A DNA stretch of 64,000 bases, taken from the NCBI GenBank assembly GCA_000830175.1, contig JQIS01000001.1, forward strand, positions 363,959-427,958, given 5' to 3'. The position numbers and the translations under genes are program-made. The stretch's first letter is position 1. Each line of letters opens with the position of its first letter. The stretch comes from Sulfurovum sp. FS08-3 (GTDB lineage: Bacteria > Campylobacterota > Campylobacteria > Campylobacterales > Sulfurovaceae). Positions 1 through 9,852 of the stretch are shown here, piece by piece. The notes under the pieces were generated by a model. That model saw nothing but the letters and a program-made list of their open reading frames with translations, ran no database searches and was not told where the DNA came from.

Positions 1-138
1 ACAGGACCTGACCACAAAAAAGAGTTTGAAATTGCTATCTATTTGGATGGCAAAGTCATCTCTTCTGCCAAAGGCAATAGCAAAAAAGAGGCACAACAAA
101 AAGCCGCCCAAAAAGCACTAGAGTGGTTAAGAGAGTAA
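1..138 (+). CDS. rnc: Ribonuclease III, C-terminal part (partial)
   Basis: The first 45 codons visible encode the end of a double-stranded RNA binding domain: an [11 protein letters not shown] strand pair, a short loop, then a helix rich in K, E, A and Q ([13 protein letters not shown]) ending in stop TAA. This is the usual C terminus of RNase III, which cleaves dsRNA during rRNA and mRNA processing. The catalytic domain lies outside the window. The next gene, aroC, follows 45 bases later on the same strand, an rnc-aroC arrangement I recall from Campylobacterota. Another dsRBD protein cannot be excluded from this fragment alone. Confidence 0.8.
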   Translation, partial: TGPDHKKEFEIAIYLDGKVISSAKGNSKKEAQQKAAQKALEWLRE

Positions 139-183
139 TGATGAATGAAAATCAATCAATAGAGCAATGAATAGGATATTGAA

Positions 184-1257
184 ATGAATACTTTTGGCAA
201 AAAATTAACAATGACAACCTTTGGGGAGTCACACGGCAAGGCTATTGGATGTGTTCTTGATGGCGTTCCTGCGGGATTAGCGATTGATGAAGCGTTTATC
301 CAAGGTGATTTGGATAGACGAAAACCAGGTAAATCCGCACTTGAAACGGCACGCAAAGAAGAAGATAGAGTAGAGATTTTATCGGGTATTTTTGAGGGAT
401 TAAGTACGGGGACTCCTATTGCTATGGTCATCTACAACAGCGACCAAAAAAGCAAAGATTATGATAGTATCAAAGATCTCTTTCGCCCTGCTCATGCCGA
501 TTTTACCTATTTTCACAAATACGGAGTGCGTGATTATCGAGGCGGTGGACGAAGTTCTGCTAGAGAGACCGCCGCACGAGTCGCCGCGGGAGCTATTGCC
601 AAACTGATTTTAGCCAAAGCCAATATCGTCGTAGAGAGTGGTGTGAGTGCTATTGATGGTATTGAAGCTACCCACTACGATTTTGAGTACGCCAAAAGCT
701 CTATTTTGTATGCGTTAGACAAAAACCAAGAAAAGGCTCAAGAAGAGGCGGTACTCAAAGCCAAAAATAGACACGATTCGGTAGGGGGCGTAGTGGTCAC
801 AAGGGCCAAAAATGTACCTATAGGATTGGGTGAACCGCTTTATTACAAACTTGATGCTCTTTTGGCTAGTGCGATGATGGGGATTAATGCAGCCAAAGCC
901 GTAGAGATTGGCGATGGGGTAGCGGCAGCCTCGCTTAAGGGAAGTCAAAACAATGATGCTATTACACCCCATGGATTTGCTACCAATCACGCAGGGGGTA
1001 TTTTGGGGGGTATTAGTAACGGCGATGATATTGTTGTCAAAACCTATTTTAAGCCAACACCCTCTATTTTTCAACCTCAACAAACCATTACCAAAGATAA
1101 TAAAGAGACTCTTTGTGAGCTAAAAGGTCGCCATGACCCTTGCGTAGCCATTAGGGGCAGTGTGGTATGCGAAGCGATGATGGCACTGGTACTAGCCGAT
1201 ATGCTGTTGCTCAATTTAGGTAAAAAAATATCCCATATTGAGTCGATTTACGCATGA
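184..1257 (+). CDS. aroC: Chorismate synthase
   Basis: Converts 5-enolpyruvylshikimate-3-phosphate to chorismate, the last step of the shikimate pathway, using reduced FMN in the cytoplasm. At 357 residues it has the normal family length. It begins with the signature T-F-G-E-S-H-G-K-A near residue 11 and contains the conserved [19 protein letters not shown] and [10 protein letters not shown] segments. The ATG start sits just upstream of the first conserved motif, so the start is well supported. Its stop overlaps the start of the helicase gene by four bases (ATGA), implying co-transcription and translational coupling. Confidence 0.97.
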   Translation: MNTFGKKLTMTTFGESHGKAIGCVLDGVPAGLAIDEAFIQGDLDRRKPGKSALETARKEEDRVEILSGIFEGLSTGTPIAMVIYNSDQKSKDYDSIKDLFRPAHADFTYFHKYGVRDYRGGGRSSARETAARVAAGAIAKLILAKANIVVESGVSAIDGIEATHYDFEYAKSSILYALDKNQEKAQEEAVLKAKNRHDSVGGVVVTRAKNVPIGLGEPLYYKLDALLASAMMGINAAKAVEIGDGVAAASLKGSQNNDAITPHGFATNHAGGILGGISNGDDIVVKTYFKPTPSIFQPQQTITKDNKETLCELKGRHDPCVAIRGSVVCEAMMALVLADMLLLNLGKKISHIESIYA

Positions 1258-4200
1258 GATTTTTTCAATTTAAATCCGACGACATCAAAAGCTCATTTGA
1301 TACGCAGATATATGCACTAGGCGAAACAGTGTTTGAACAAAATCGTGTGATTGAGTATGACTCTTTGGCTATCTCTCGCAAAGAGATTAAAATTTTATCG
1401 GTTGTTGAAGATAGTGATGATACTCCTTATGAACAAGAGGTAAATATCTATGCACAAGATAGCGGTATCGTGATAGAGGGGGGGTGTAGTTGCGATACGG
1501 GGCTTAATTGCGAACATATCGTAGCGGTTGTTTTGCAACATATTCACGACAAAAACAAATCCGAAGATACCAAAGTCGCCTCTTTGATTGAGATTAAAAA
1601 TGACCCGACTCAAAAAGTGACCGATTGGCTCTCATTGCTCTTGCAAACCCATCAAAAAAAAGAGCAAACCGAACAAAACGATACCTTTTTGGCCTACAAG
1701 CTTATCAAAAACAACAATCCCAACAGCGACGATATCAAGTGCTTCAAAACCCGTATCATCAAAAATGGCTCTTTGGGCAAGGGGACAAGTGTCGATATTC
1801 GCTCTTTGTCCTACAATGGGTTTGATTATAGCTTTTTGACGCCTGAGGATATGGATATTCTCAAAATCATGAACGCCCTAGCTCCTAGACATCAAGATAC
1901 TTTTAAGTTCAAAGGACATTTGGGCAAAAAGCTTTTGGAATCGATTGTGGCGACCCGTCGATGCTATTTGGAGAATGAAGATACACCCTTAAGCTTTGCC
2001 AAAGAGGCTCACCGTTTGCAATGGAGTTGGCATGAGATGGATGAGGAGCATATTGAGCTTGTTTCCAATATCAAGTCCAATGAGTTTTTCATCTATACCT
2101 CACCGACCTATTTGATCAAAAACAATCAGCTCTACGCCCTATCAAGGGAGTACAATGCAAACTTTTTGCAAACGCTTCTCTCCTCTCCTCGTATTCCCAA
2201 ATATTTTTTGGATGAGGTAGTAGCGACGATTGATGAGAAGTTGCCCCATCTTGATATCGAACCGCCTGAGTACTATGAGATTGAGACGCTTGAGATTAAG
2301 CCCAAACCCAAACTCTATGTGGCTACTATTTTGCACAATGACAAACTCGAACACACGCTTGAGCTTAGCTTCATCTATGGAGACAACGCCGTTGCCTATA
2401 TGCCCCTCAATGCTAGTAAAAAGATACTCAAAAGGGGCTATGCACTCAATATTATCCGAGACTTTGAACAAGAAGAGAGCTTTATCCAAGAGATTATGGC
2501 AATGGGATTTGTTGCTAACCGTATCGATGAAACACTCCTCTTTATGCTCAAAGAGGACTCCATTATTTGGCTTGATAAGTGGCGAATCTTTTTGGAGTTT
2601 GAGGTGGAGCGTTTGCAAAAAGAGGGATGGGAGATAGGTTTTGATGGGGAGTTTAATCTGACTTTTACCCAAGTCGATACCGTCTTTGCCTATGTCAATG
2701 AACAAAAAAACAAAGGATGGTTTGACCTTTCGTTTGATATCGAGATAGAGGGTCAAAAGATACCCATCGTGCCTATTATTGTCAAGCTTCTCAATGGTCT
2801 TGAGAGTTTGGATAATTTGCCTGAGTTTTTGAATATCCAAACAAAACCCAATCACTTTGTGAAGCTCAACACCCAAGAGATACTCCCTATCCTCAAAACC
2901 ATCAACAACCTACTCGATAGCATCAAAGAGGAAGATGAATCAAGTATTGGCATTAGCAGTGCCAAAGCCCATCTTATTGACAATTTTGATACCGCTACGG
3001 TGGAGTGGGTAGGCAAACGAGATGTTTTGGAACTCTCTCAAAAGCTTAAAGCCTTTGATGGAATCTCGCAAGTTAATCTCCCTCAAAATCTCAACGCCAC
3101 GCTAAGAGACTATCAACACCGAGGAATCAATTGGCTTAATTTTCTCTACGAGTATCAATTTAGCGGTATTCTTGCCGATGATATGGGGCTAGGGAAGACG
3201 CTTCAAGTTTTGTCACACCTCCAACGCCTCAAAGAAGAGGGGAAACTCACCAAACCCTCTTTGATTATTATGCCCACCTCACTCATTAGCAATTGGCGAA
3301 GCGAGGCGGCTAAATTTACCCCACAACTTACTCTTTTGGATCTCTACGGTTCCAATCGTTTTGAGCTTTTGGGCGAGATTGACCGCTACGATATTGTCCT
3401 TACTACCTATCAACTTGCTGCCAAAGATGAAGAGGTATTTGGCGATGTGGAGTTTTTGTATATTATCCTTGATGAGGCACAAAAGATTAAAAACCCTCGT
3501 ACCAAAATGGCAAAATCAATCAAGGCTTTCAATAGTCACTATCGTCTCGCCCTAAGCGGTACACCCATCGAAAACCATCTAGGAGAGCTTTGGTCTATCT
3601 TTAGCTTCTTAATGCCAGGGTTTTTAAGCACCTTGACACTCTTCAAACGCTTCTATCAAACCCCTATCGAAAAAGAGGGCAACAGTGCTAGACAGCAGCT
3701 GCTCAATAGCAAAATCAAGCCCTTTATGCTACGACGTACCAAAGATAGCGTTATCGATGAACTTCCCGACAAAACCGAGATTATCAAATACGTTGAGTTT
3801 GGAATCGACCAACAAAAACTCTACGAATCGATTCGCCTCACTATGGAGAAACAAGTGCGTGATTTGATTGTCAAGCAAGGGATTGAGAAGAGCCATATTA
3901 CTATCCTTGATGCTTTATTAAAACTTCGTCAAGTCTGTTGCGACCCCTCGTTACTCAAGCTTAAAGTGGAAATAGAGCAGACACAATCGGCCAAACTTGA
4001 ACTCTTTTTGGAGCTTGTGGAGGAGCTTTTGGAGGAGGGACGCAAAATATTGGTCTTTTCGCAATTTACATCGATGCTCAATATCATCGAAAAAGAGCTT
4101 CAAAATCGCTCCATCTCCTACTCCAAACTCGTAGGCTCTACCAAAGATAGAGAAAAAGTTATCAATACCTTTAGAGAGGGCAAAAGTGATATTTTCTTGA

Positions 4201-4487
4201 TTTCACTCAAAGCAGGAGGCGTGGGACTCAACCTTGTCGAAGCCGATACCGTCATTCACTACGACCCATGGTGGAATCCAGCAGCCGAAAATCAAGCCAC
4301 CGATAGAGCCTATCGAATAGGACAAACCAAAGCGGTTTTTGTCTATAAACTCATCGTCCAAAACTCCATCGAAGAGAAGATTTTGCAACTCCAAGAGAAC
4401 AAAAAACAGCTTCAAGACAATCTCTACGGCGAAGGAAGCGACGAAAAGATTACGGCTAATGATCTTTTTGAACTATTGGCTCATTAA
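1254..4487 (+). CDS. SWIM zinc-finger SNF2-family helicase
   Basis: A 1077-residue DEAD/DEAH-like ATPase of the SWI2/SNF2 (RapA/HepA-like) class, expected to translocate on dsDNA or remodel protein-DNA complexes. A SWIM zinc finger is visible near residues 78-88 (C78-x-C80, C86-x-H88). A long poorly conserved middle region follows, then the two RecA-like lobes: Walker A D-D-M-G-L-G-K-T at about 642-649, Walker B D-E-A-Q at 740-743, a S-G-T-P-I-E-N motif III region, and C-terminal motifs V/VI (G-G-V-G-L-N-L, [11 protein letters not shown]). It is coupled to aroC by ATGA. The biological role of these bacterial SNF2 proteins is mostly undefined. Confidence 0.93.
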   Translation: MRFFQFKSDDIKSSFDTQIYALGETVFEQNRVIEYDSLAISRKEIKILSVVEDSDDTPYEQEVNIYAQDSGIVIEGGCSCDTGLNCEHIVAVVLQHIHDKNKSEDTKVASLIEIKNDPTQKVTDWLSLLLQTHQKKEQTEQNDTFLAYKLIKNNNPNSDDIKCFKTRIIKNGSLGKGTSVDIRSLSYNGFDYSFLTPEDMDILKIMNALAPRHQDTFKFKGHLGKKLLESIVATRRCYLENEDTPLSFAKEAHRLQWSWHEMDEEHIELVSNIKSNEFFIYTSPTYLIKNNQLYALSREYNANFLQTLLSSPRIPKYFLDEVVATIDEKLPHLDIEPPEYYEIETLEIKPKPKLYVATILHNDKLEHTLELSFIYGDNAVAYMPLNASKKILKRGYALNIIRDFEQEESFIQEIMAMGFVANRIDETLLFMLKEDSIIWLDKWRIFLEFEVERLQKEGWEIGFDGEFNLTFTQVDTVFAYVNEQKNKGWFDLSFDIEIEGQKIPIVPIIVKLLNGLESLDNLPEFLNIQTKPNHFVKLNTQEILPILKTINNLLDSIKEEDESSIGISSAKAHLIDNFDTATVEWVGKRDVLELSQKLKAFDGISQVNLPQNLNATLRDYQHRGINWLNFLYEYQFSGILADDMGLGKTLQVLSHLQRLKEEGKLTKPSLIIMPTSLISNWRSEAAKFTPQLTLLDLYGSNRFELLGEIDRYDIVLTTYQLAAKDEEVFGDVEFLYIILDEAQKIKNPRTKMAKSIKAFNSHYRLALSGTPIENHLGELWSIFSFLMPGFLSTLTLFKRFYQTPIEKEGNSARQQLLNSKIKPFMLRRTKDSVIDELPDKTEIIKYVEFGIDQQKLYESIRLTMEKQVRDLIVKQGIEKSHITILDALLKLRQVCCDPSLLKLKVEIEQTQSAKLELFLELVEELLEEGRKILVFSQFTSMLNIIEKELQNRSISYSKLVGSTKDREKVINTFREGKSDIFLISLKAGGVGLNLVEADTVIHYDPWWNPAAENQATDRAYRIGQTKAVFVYKLIVQNSIEEKILQLQENKKQLQDNLYGEGSDEKITANDLFELLAH

Positions 4488-4510
4488 CGCTTATCATTAA
4501 AGGTTATGCG

Positions 4511-6700
4511 ATGAATTACCACAACTACACAAAAGAGGAGCTTTTAAAGCTTGTCGAAGAACTCATTCAAGAACTGCAAACCAAAAAGTACGGTTTGGTA
4601 TGGGACAAAGAACGAGAACCCGAACAAGTAGTGGTTGATTGTCAAGATAATTTACCAATACTAAAAGAAGTCAAAACCAAACATATTAAAACTGATAATA
4701 GCGATGATAATATTTTGATAGAGGGAGATAACTATCACGCTCTTTCTGTTTTAAATTACACGCATGAAAATAAAATCGATGTGATTTATATCGACCCGCC
4801 ATATAATACAGGTGAAAATGATTTTAAATATAATGATAAATATGTAGAGAAAGAAAATAAATATCGTCACAGCAAATGGCTAAATTTTATGGAAAAAAGA
4901 TTAAATTTAGCTCAAAAAATATTAAATGACACAGGTGTAATTATCGTTCATATAGATGAACATGAAGTACATAATTTACAATTATTATTAACAAATATAT
5001 TTGGTGCTAACAATAGCCTAGGAACTATTATTTGGAATAAAAAGAATCCAAAAGGTGATAGCCAAGGTGTTTCCATAATGCATGAGTATATTTTGTGTTT
5101 TGCAAAAAATAAAGAAAAGTTTTTAGAGCTTGAAAATCCATTAAAAAGAGCTAAACCAAATGCTCAAAAGATATTAAATAAAGCAAGTCAACTTTATAGA
5201 AAACTGGGAAAAACACTTATTCCTGATGATGTAAAAGAGGTAATAAAACCATTTGATTATGAAAAAAATGTGTTAAAAGATTTTGAAGTTACATATACTT
5301 TAGAGCTTATAAATAAAGAGTTCCAAAATTGGCTTTCAAGGCAAGACTTTTCAGGTGGTGAAAAAGCATACAAGTTTATTGATAATAATGGTAGAGTTTA
5401 TCGTGGAGTTTCTATGGCATGGCCGAATAAGAAAAAAGCTCCAAATGACTATTTTATTCCTTTAATTCATCCTGTTACAAAAAAACCTTGCCCAATACCT
5501 GAAAGGGGCTGGAGAAATCCACCAAGTACAATGCAAATTCTTTTTGACAATGACCTAATCCTATTTGGTAAAGATGAAACAAAACAACCTGAAAGAAAGT
5601 ATTTACTTGAAGACAATATGTTTGAAAATACAACATCTTTATATGAGAATGCTTCAAGTGACGATGAATTTTTTAAAGACTTAAATATACATTTTCCATA
5701 TCCAAAGCCTGTAGATGTAGCAAAGTATTTTTTATCGACTATTCATCCAAATGCTAAAATAATTTGTGATTTTGTTGCAGGTAGTGGAACTACTGGTCAA
5801 GCAGTGCTAGAGTTAAATCAAACTGATGAATTACAAAGGCAATTTATTCTTTGTACAAATGATGAAAATGAAATTTGTACAGGTATTTTGTATCCAAGAC
5901 TAAAACAAGTTATTGATGGATATTCCAAAAGAGATGGAGAGGACACAAAAGGTATACAAGCTAATCTCAAATATTTTAAAGCCCAATTGCTTCCAAAATC
6001 TCGTAGTTATTATCAAACAAAAATAAGCCTAACCAATGAATGTACGCAGATGCTTTGTATCAAAGAGAATATCTACAATCTTGAAATCCAAAAAGAGGAC
6101 TATAAGATATTTGCATCCAATGATAAGAGCAAATATTTAGCGGTTTACTACAATACGCTTAATAGTGGATTAAAAGAGTTTTTAAGGGAACTCAAAAAGA
6201 TTAAAGAGGAAAAAATTGTTTATATGTTTAGCGATACTGACACAGTAAACCAAACTATTTTTAAAGGTATCAAAGATTTTAGGGTTGAGGCTATCCCGCA
6301 AAAGATACTTGATGTTTACAAAGAACTCAACAAACAAAATATCTCCCCCCAAACCAATACGATTTTTGTCGATTTGGAAAAAGCCAAAAGAAGAATATTT
6401 ATTGAAAACGACAAAGATGATGGAGCAAGTAAACTAAGGATTGTATTGGAGCAAATCATAGAGCATATAGCCTATAAAAATGGACTAAACTTGAATGATT
6501 TTAATGCAATTGCCAGAGTCAATACAAAGCTCAAAGATGATGGGGTCTTTACAAAAGTGAGATGGAAAGAGATAGAGACATATTTAACCATTGGCAATGA
6601 TGCAAGTCATGGGGATTATGGCAACTATGAGATGAAACAAGTCAAAGAGTTTTATACATTTGTCCAAAATCTCATAACAGAATTTGGTATAGGGAAATAG
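4511..6700 (+). CDS. mod: Type III restriction-modification methyltransferase (Mod)
   Basis: Site-specific adenine-N6 DNA methyltransferase and specificity subunit of a type III R-M system. The catalytic D-P-P-Y-N-T-G motif is at residues 95-101 and the AdoMet-binding D-F-V-A-G-S-G-T-T-G at about 420, the beta-class order expected for Mod. The stretch between them (about 140-400) is notably AT-rich and is the likely target recognition domain. At 729 residues it is longer than the usual 600-650. The extra C-terminal block (about 634-729) is helical with a K-L-R-I-V-L-E-Q-I-I-E-H-I start and an N-D-A-S-H-G-D motif, resembling HEPN/DUF4145 domains (inference). The res gene starts two bases after the stop. 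Confidence 0.93.
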   Translation: MNYHNYTKEELLKLVEELIQELQTKKYGLVWDKEREPEQVVVDCQDNLPILKEVKTKHIKTDNSDDNILIEGDNYHALSVLNYTHENKIDVIYIDPPYNTGENDFKYNDKYVEKENKYRHSKWLNFMEKRLNLAQKILNDTGVIIVHIDEHEVHNLQLLLTNIFGANNSLGTIIWNKKNPKGDSQGVSIMHEYILCFAKNKEKFLELENPLKRAKPNAQKILNKASQLYRKLGKTLIPDDVKEVIKPFDYEKNVLKDFEVTYTLELINKEFQNWLSRQDFSGGEKAYKFIDNNGRVYRGVSMAWPNKKKAPNDYFIPLIHPVTKKPCPIPERGWRNPPSTMQILFDNDLILFGKDETKQPERKYLLEDNMFENTTSLYENASSDDEFFKDLNIHFPYPKPVDVAKYFLSTIHPNAKIICDFVAGSGTTGQAVLELNQTDELQRQFILCTNDENEICTGILYPRLKQVIDGYSKRDGEDTKGIQANLKYFKAQLLPKSRSYYQTKISLTNECTQMLCIKENIYNLEIQKEDYKIFASNDKSKYLAVYYNTLNSGLKEFLRELKKIKEEKIVYMFSDTDTVNQTIFKGIKDFRVEAIPQKILDVYKELNKQNISPQTNTIFVDLEKAKRRIFIENDKDDGASKLRIVLEQIIEHIAYKNGLNLNDFNAIARVNTKLKDDGVFTKVRWKEIETYLTIGNDASHGDYGNYEMKQVKEFYTFVQNLITEFGIGK

Positions 6701-6701
6701 T

Positions 6702-8990
6702 ATGAAAAGTTTAAAAAGGTATCAAGAAAAAGCAGTAGAGAAGCTCCTATCAAGAAGCAAAGAGCTACTAGATGAAAAAAAAGAGAAAGCCACTATCGTT
6801 TTCCAATCCCCCACGGGAAGCGGAAAAACCTTTATGTTGAGCAAATATATAGAAGATTTAATAAAAGAGTACCCCGATAAAGAGATCTGTTTTTTGTGGA
6901 TAAGTATCGGAGCAGGGAAACTGCACAAACAAAGCTACTACTCTTTGAAAAATAATTTTTACGGATTTCCTAGCGTTTACTTGCTAGAAGATGAGTTTCA
7001 CGGTGGGCGAAGTCACATTGAACGAAACGAAGTAGTCATCGTAAACTGGGATAAAATCAACACCAAAGACAAAGCAGGTGATTGGTCCAATGCCCTTATG
7101 AGAGATAGTGAACGATACAACTTCAGGGACGTATTGTACAACACACGAAGATTGGGTACTTTGATTGTGATGATTATCGATGAGAGCCATCAAAACGCAG
7201 GAAGCCAAAGAGCCAAAGAGCTTAGAGATGAGATTATCAAAGCTCATTTGACTATCGAGATGAGTGCCACGCCTGAACTGAGTGATTTTGATGAAAGAGT
7301 GATAGTAAACGCCCAAGATGTCATTGATGAGGGGATGATAAAAAAAGAGATAATTGTCAATGATGGGCTTGATAGATATACGAGCGATGAGATAAGTTCT
7401 GTAGAGCTACTTTTAAAAACCGCTTACTCCAAAAGATTTGAACTGGCAAAAATGTACCAAACAGATGAAATAGAGGTCAATCCATTGTGTCTCGTTCAAA
7501 TACCAAATGGTGAAGTAGCCAAAGAGAAACAAGAGCAAATAGAAAACTTTTTGGCAAAAAACCGTATCACACAAGAAAATGGCAAATTGGCTATTTGGCT
7601 TAGTGAAGAAAAAATCAATCTTGAAATGCTCAATGACAATGAAAACAAAGTAGAATTTTTGATATTTAAACAAGCTATTGCTACAGGTTGGGATTGCCCA
7701 AGGGCTCAGATTTTGGTTAAATTTAGAGATAAAGGCAGTGAAACACTAGAGATACAAACCGTTGGTAGAATTTTACGAATGCCAGAGGGTGAACACTACC
7801 CAAACGATGAACTCAATAGAGCCTATATGTATATTGATACCCATGAATTTAATGTCAAAAAAGAGGAGTATAACCCCAATATAATAAAAACTCTTTCATC
7901 AAAGAGAAAAGATATTTATGGGGAGCTGAAATTGAAATCCTATTATCTCAATAGAGTTGATTATGGCGATATTACCAGTGAAGTTTGGGGGGATTTGGAG
8001 AGAGTATTTTGTGAATATTTTAATCTTGAGATTGGCGAATATGAGTTTTTTGATGAAAATAAAAAAATAGTATCTCAAAAAATCTCTTTGGAAAAATCGA
8101 CACTGCAAAACAGTTTTATGCTTGATAAGCATCTTGATACAAGCGAATTTGATAAGCTATACACAAAACACATTACATCCCAAAAAAAAGTCTCTATTGG
8201 ATACTCTCAAGAGGATTTGGATGATTTGTTTACGTACATGATTAACACAAATCTCAACGGATATGCCCCTAAAAGGTCTTTTTGGTCGATGCTAAGTGCT
8301 ATTAGAAGATGGTTTGCTCACTATTTGGGGATAAATGCCATGAAAACACCCAATGGACATATAGTCCAAAGAGATATATTGCTTAGTAACTATGAAATCT
8401 TTGCAAGACTCTTAAACCAAACGACACTTATCTATAAAGATACAAAGAAAAAAGAGATAGAAACCAAAGTTCAAGAACTAGAGGAGTGGAAAGAGGCGTG
8501 GGAAATCCCCCATCAAAAAGCCTTTAATCCGCAAACATATCAAAAGTATGATTATAAATTATCGCTTTATGAGCCTTGTTATTTGAGTATCGATAGTCAA
8601 ATAGAGCAAGATTTTATAGAGTATTTGGAGTCAAATAAAGACAAAATTGTATGGTGGTGGCAAAATGGAAGCGAACACATGGCACAAAATTTTGGTATCA
8701 AATACAATACAAAATCGACTTTTCAACCCGATTTTATAGTAAAGTTTACCAATGGAAAAATTGGAATATTTGATACCAAAGCCGTGGGTTATCAAGAAGA
8801 GGATAACAAATCAAAAGCAGAAGCTTTGCAAAAATATATCAAAGATGAAAATACAAAAGGAAGAAATCTTTTTGGTGGTTTAGTCATCAAAGAGGGTGAA
8901 TATTTTAGAATCAATCAAAAAGATAGCTACAAATCATTTAAAGAGTCTTTTGAAGATTGGGAATATTTTAATTTAAAGGAGCAAAAATGA
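6702..8990 (+). CDS. res: Type III restriction enzyme, Res subunit
   Basis: ATP-dependent translocase/endonuclease partner of Mod. It has an N-terminal SF2 helicase core with Walker A S-P-T-G-S-G-K-T around residues 36-43, a D-E-S-H box at 160-163, motif III S-A-T-P-E-L, and motif VI-like Q-T-V-G-R-I-L-R-M-P. The C terminus carries a PD-(D/E)xK nuclease: P-D at 676-677 and D-T-K at 691-693. At 762 residues it is on the short side for Res (often 850-1000). All expected motifs are present, so the system looks intact. Its TGA overlaps the ATG of galU, so the galU ribosome site (AAAGGAG) lies inside res. Confidence 0.93.
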   Translation: MKSLKRYQEKAVEKLLSRSKELLDEKKEKATIVFQSPTGSGKTFMLSKYIEDLIKEYPDKEICFLWISIGAGKLHKQSYYSLKNNFYGFPSVYLLEDEFHGGRSHIERNEVVIVNWDKINTKDKAGDWSNALMRDSERYNFRDVLYNTRRLGTLIVMIIDESHQNAGSQRAKELRDEIIKAHLTIEMSATPELSDFDERVIVNAQDVIDEGMIKKEIIVNDGLDRYTSDEISSVELLLKTAYSKRFELAKMYQTDEIEVNPLCLVQIPNGEVAKEKQEQIENFLAKNRITQENGKLAIWLSEEKINLEMLNDNENKVEFLIFKQAIATGWDCPRAQILVKFRDKGSETLEIQTVGRILRMPEGEHYPNDELNRAYMYIDTHEFNVKKEEYNPNIIKTLSSKRKDIYGELKLKSYYLNRVDYGDITSEVWGDLERVFCEYFNLEIGEYEFFDENKKIVSQKISLEKSTLQNSFMLDKHLDTSEFDKLYTKHITSQKKVSIGYSQEDLDDLFTYMINTNLNGYAPKRSFWSMLSAIRRWFAHYLGINAMKTPNGHIVQRDILLSNYEIFARLLNQTTLIYKDTKKKEIETKVQELEEWKEAWEIPHQKAFNPQTYQKYDYKLSLYEPCYLSIDSQIEQDFIEYLESNKDKIVWWWQNGSEHMAQNFGIKYNTKSTFQPDFIVKFTNGKIGIFDTKAVGYQEEDNKSKAEALQKYIKDENTKGRNLFGGLVIKEGEYFRINQKDSYKSFKESFEDWEYFNLKEQK

Positions 8991-9814
8991 ACCCACAACT
9001 TATCAAAAAGTGTCTCTTTCCCGCTGCGGGATACGGTACACGATTTTTACCCGCTACTAAGGCAATGCCCAAAGAGATGTTGCCCATACTCACCAAACCG
9101 CTTATTCAATACGGAGTCGAAGAGGCGATTGAGGCGGGAATGGATACTATGGCGATAGTGACAGGACGAGGCAAGAGGGCTATTGAAGATCATTTTGATA
9201 TTAGCTACGAGCTGGAACATCAAATCAAAGGCACTTCCAAAGAGCATTATCTTAACGAAATTCGCAGTGTCATTGAGCAGTGTACCTTTAGCTACACACG
9301 CCAAATCGAGATGAAGGGGCTAGGTCATGCGATACTTTCTGGTGAGACGCTCATTGGCAACAATCCCTTTGCGGTGATACTTGCCGATGATTTGTGTGAC
9401 CACGAGGGCAAAGGGGTATTAGCCCAAATGGTAGCTATTTATGCCAAATACAAATGCTCTATTGTAGCCATTGAAGAGATTGATATAAGTCAAAGTAAAA
9501 AGTACGGTATTGTAGTGGGCAATCCTATCGAAGAGGGGATTTATATGGTAAGCGACATGGTTGAAAAGCCCGAACCCCAAGAGGCTCCTAGCAACCTTGC
9601 TATTATCGGTCGCTACATTCTCACTCCTGATATTTTTGAGATTATCCGCTCAACCAAAGCAGGGAAAAATGGCGAAATTCAAATCACCGATGCACTGCTC
9701 ACCCAAGCCAAAAAGGGAATGGTACTCGCTTATAAATTCAAAGGCAAACGCTTTGATTGCGGAAGTGTCGATGGTTTTGTGGAGGCTACCAACTACTTCT
9801 ACAATAAACATTAG
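8987..9814 (+). CDS. galU: UTP-glucose-1-phosphate uridylyltransferase
   Basis: Makes UDP-glucose from UTP and glucose-1-phosphate for LPS, capsule and glycan synthesis. At 275 residues it matches bacterial GalU. The N terminus carries the nucleotidyltransferase signature A-A-G-Y-G-T-R-F-L-P-A-T-K-A-M-P-K-E-M-L-P. Further in are V-E-K-P (V-M-V-E-K-P-type metal/UTP site), A-I-I-G-R-Y-I-L and the late R-F-D-C-G sugar-binding motif. The start codon overlaps the end of res (ATGA) with a good ribosome binding site (AAAGGAG) eight bases upstream, so a housekeeping gene is translationally coupled to a restriction gene. Confidence 0.96.
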   Translation: MNPQLIKKCLFPAAGYGTRFLPATKAMPKEMLPILTKPLIQYGVEEAIEAGMDTMAIVTGRGKRAIEDHFDISYELEHQIKGTSKEHYLNEIRSVIEQCTFSYTRQIEMKGLGHAILSGETLIGNNPFAVILADDLCDHEGKGVLAQMVAIYAKYKCSIVAIEEIDISQSKKYGIVVGNPIEEGIYMVSDMVEKPEPQEAPSNLAIIGRYILTPDIFEIIRSTKAGKNGEIQITDALLTQAKKGMVLAYKFKGKRFDCGSVDGFVEATNYFYNKH

Positions 9815-9852
9815 TGCAACTGCATACCGCTTAATTTTTAGAAGGAGAAGCG

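Noticed and set aside
2142..2876. 244-residue minus-strand frame inside the SNF2 gene
   Set aside because: Antisense shadow of the well-supported helicase frame.
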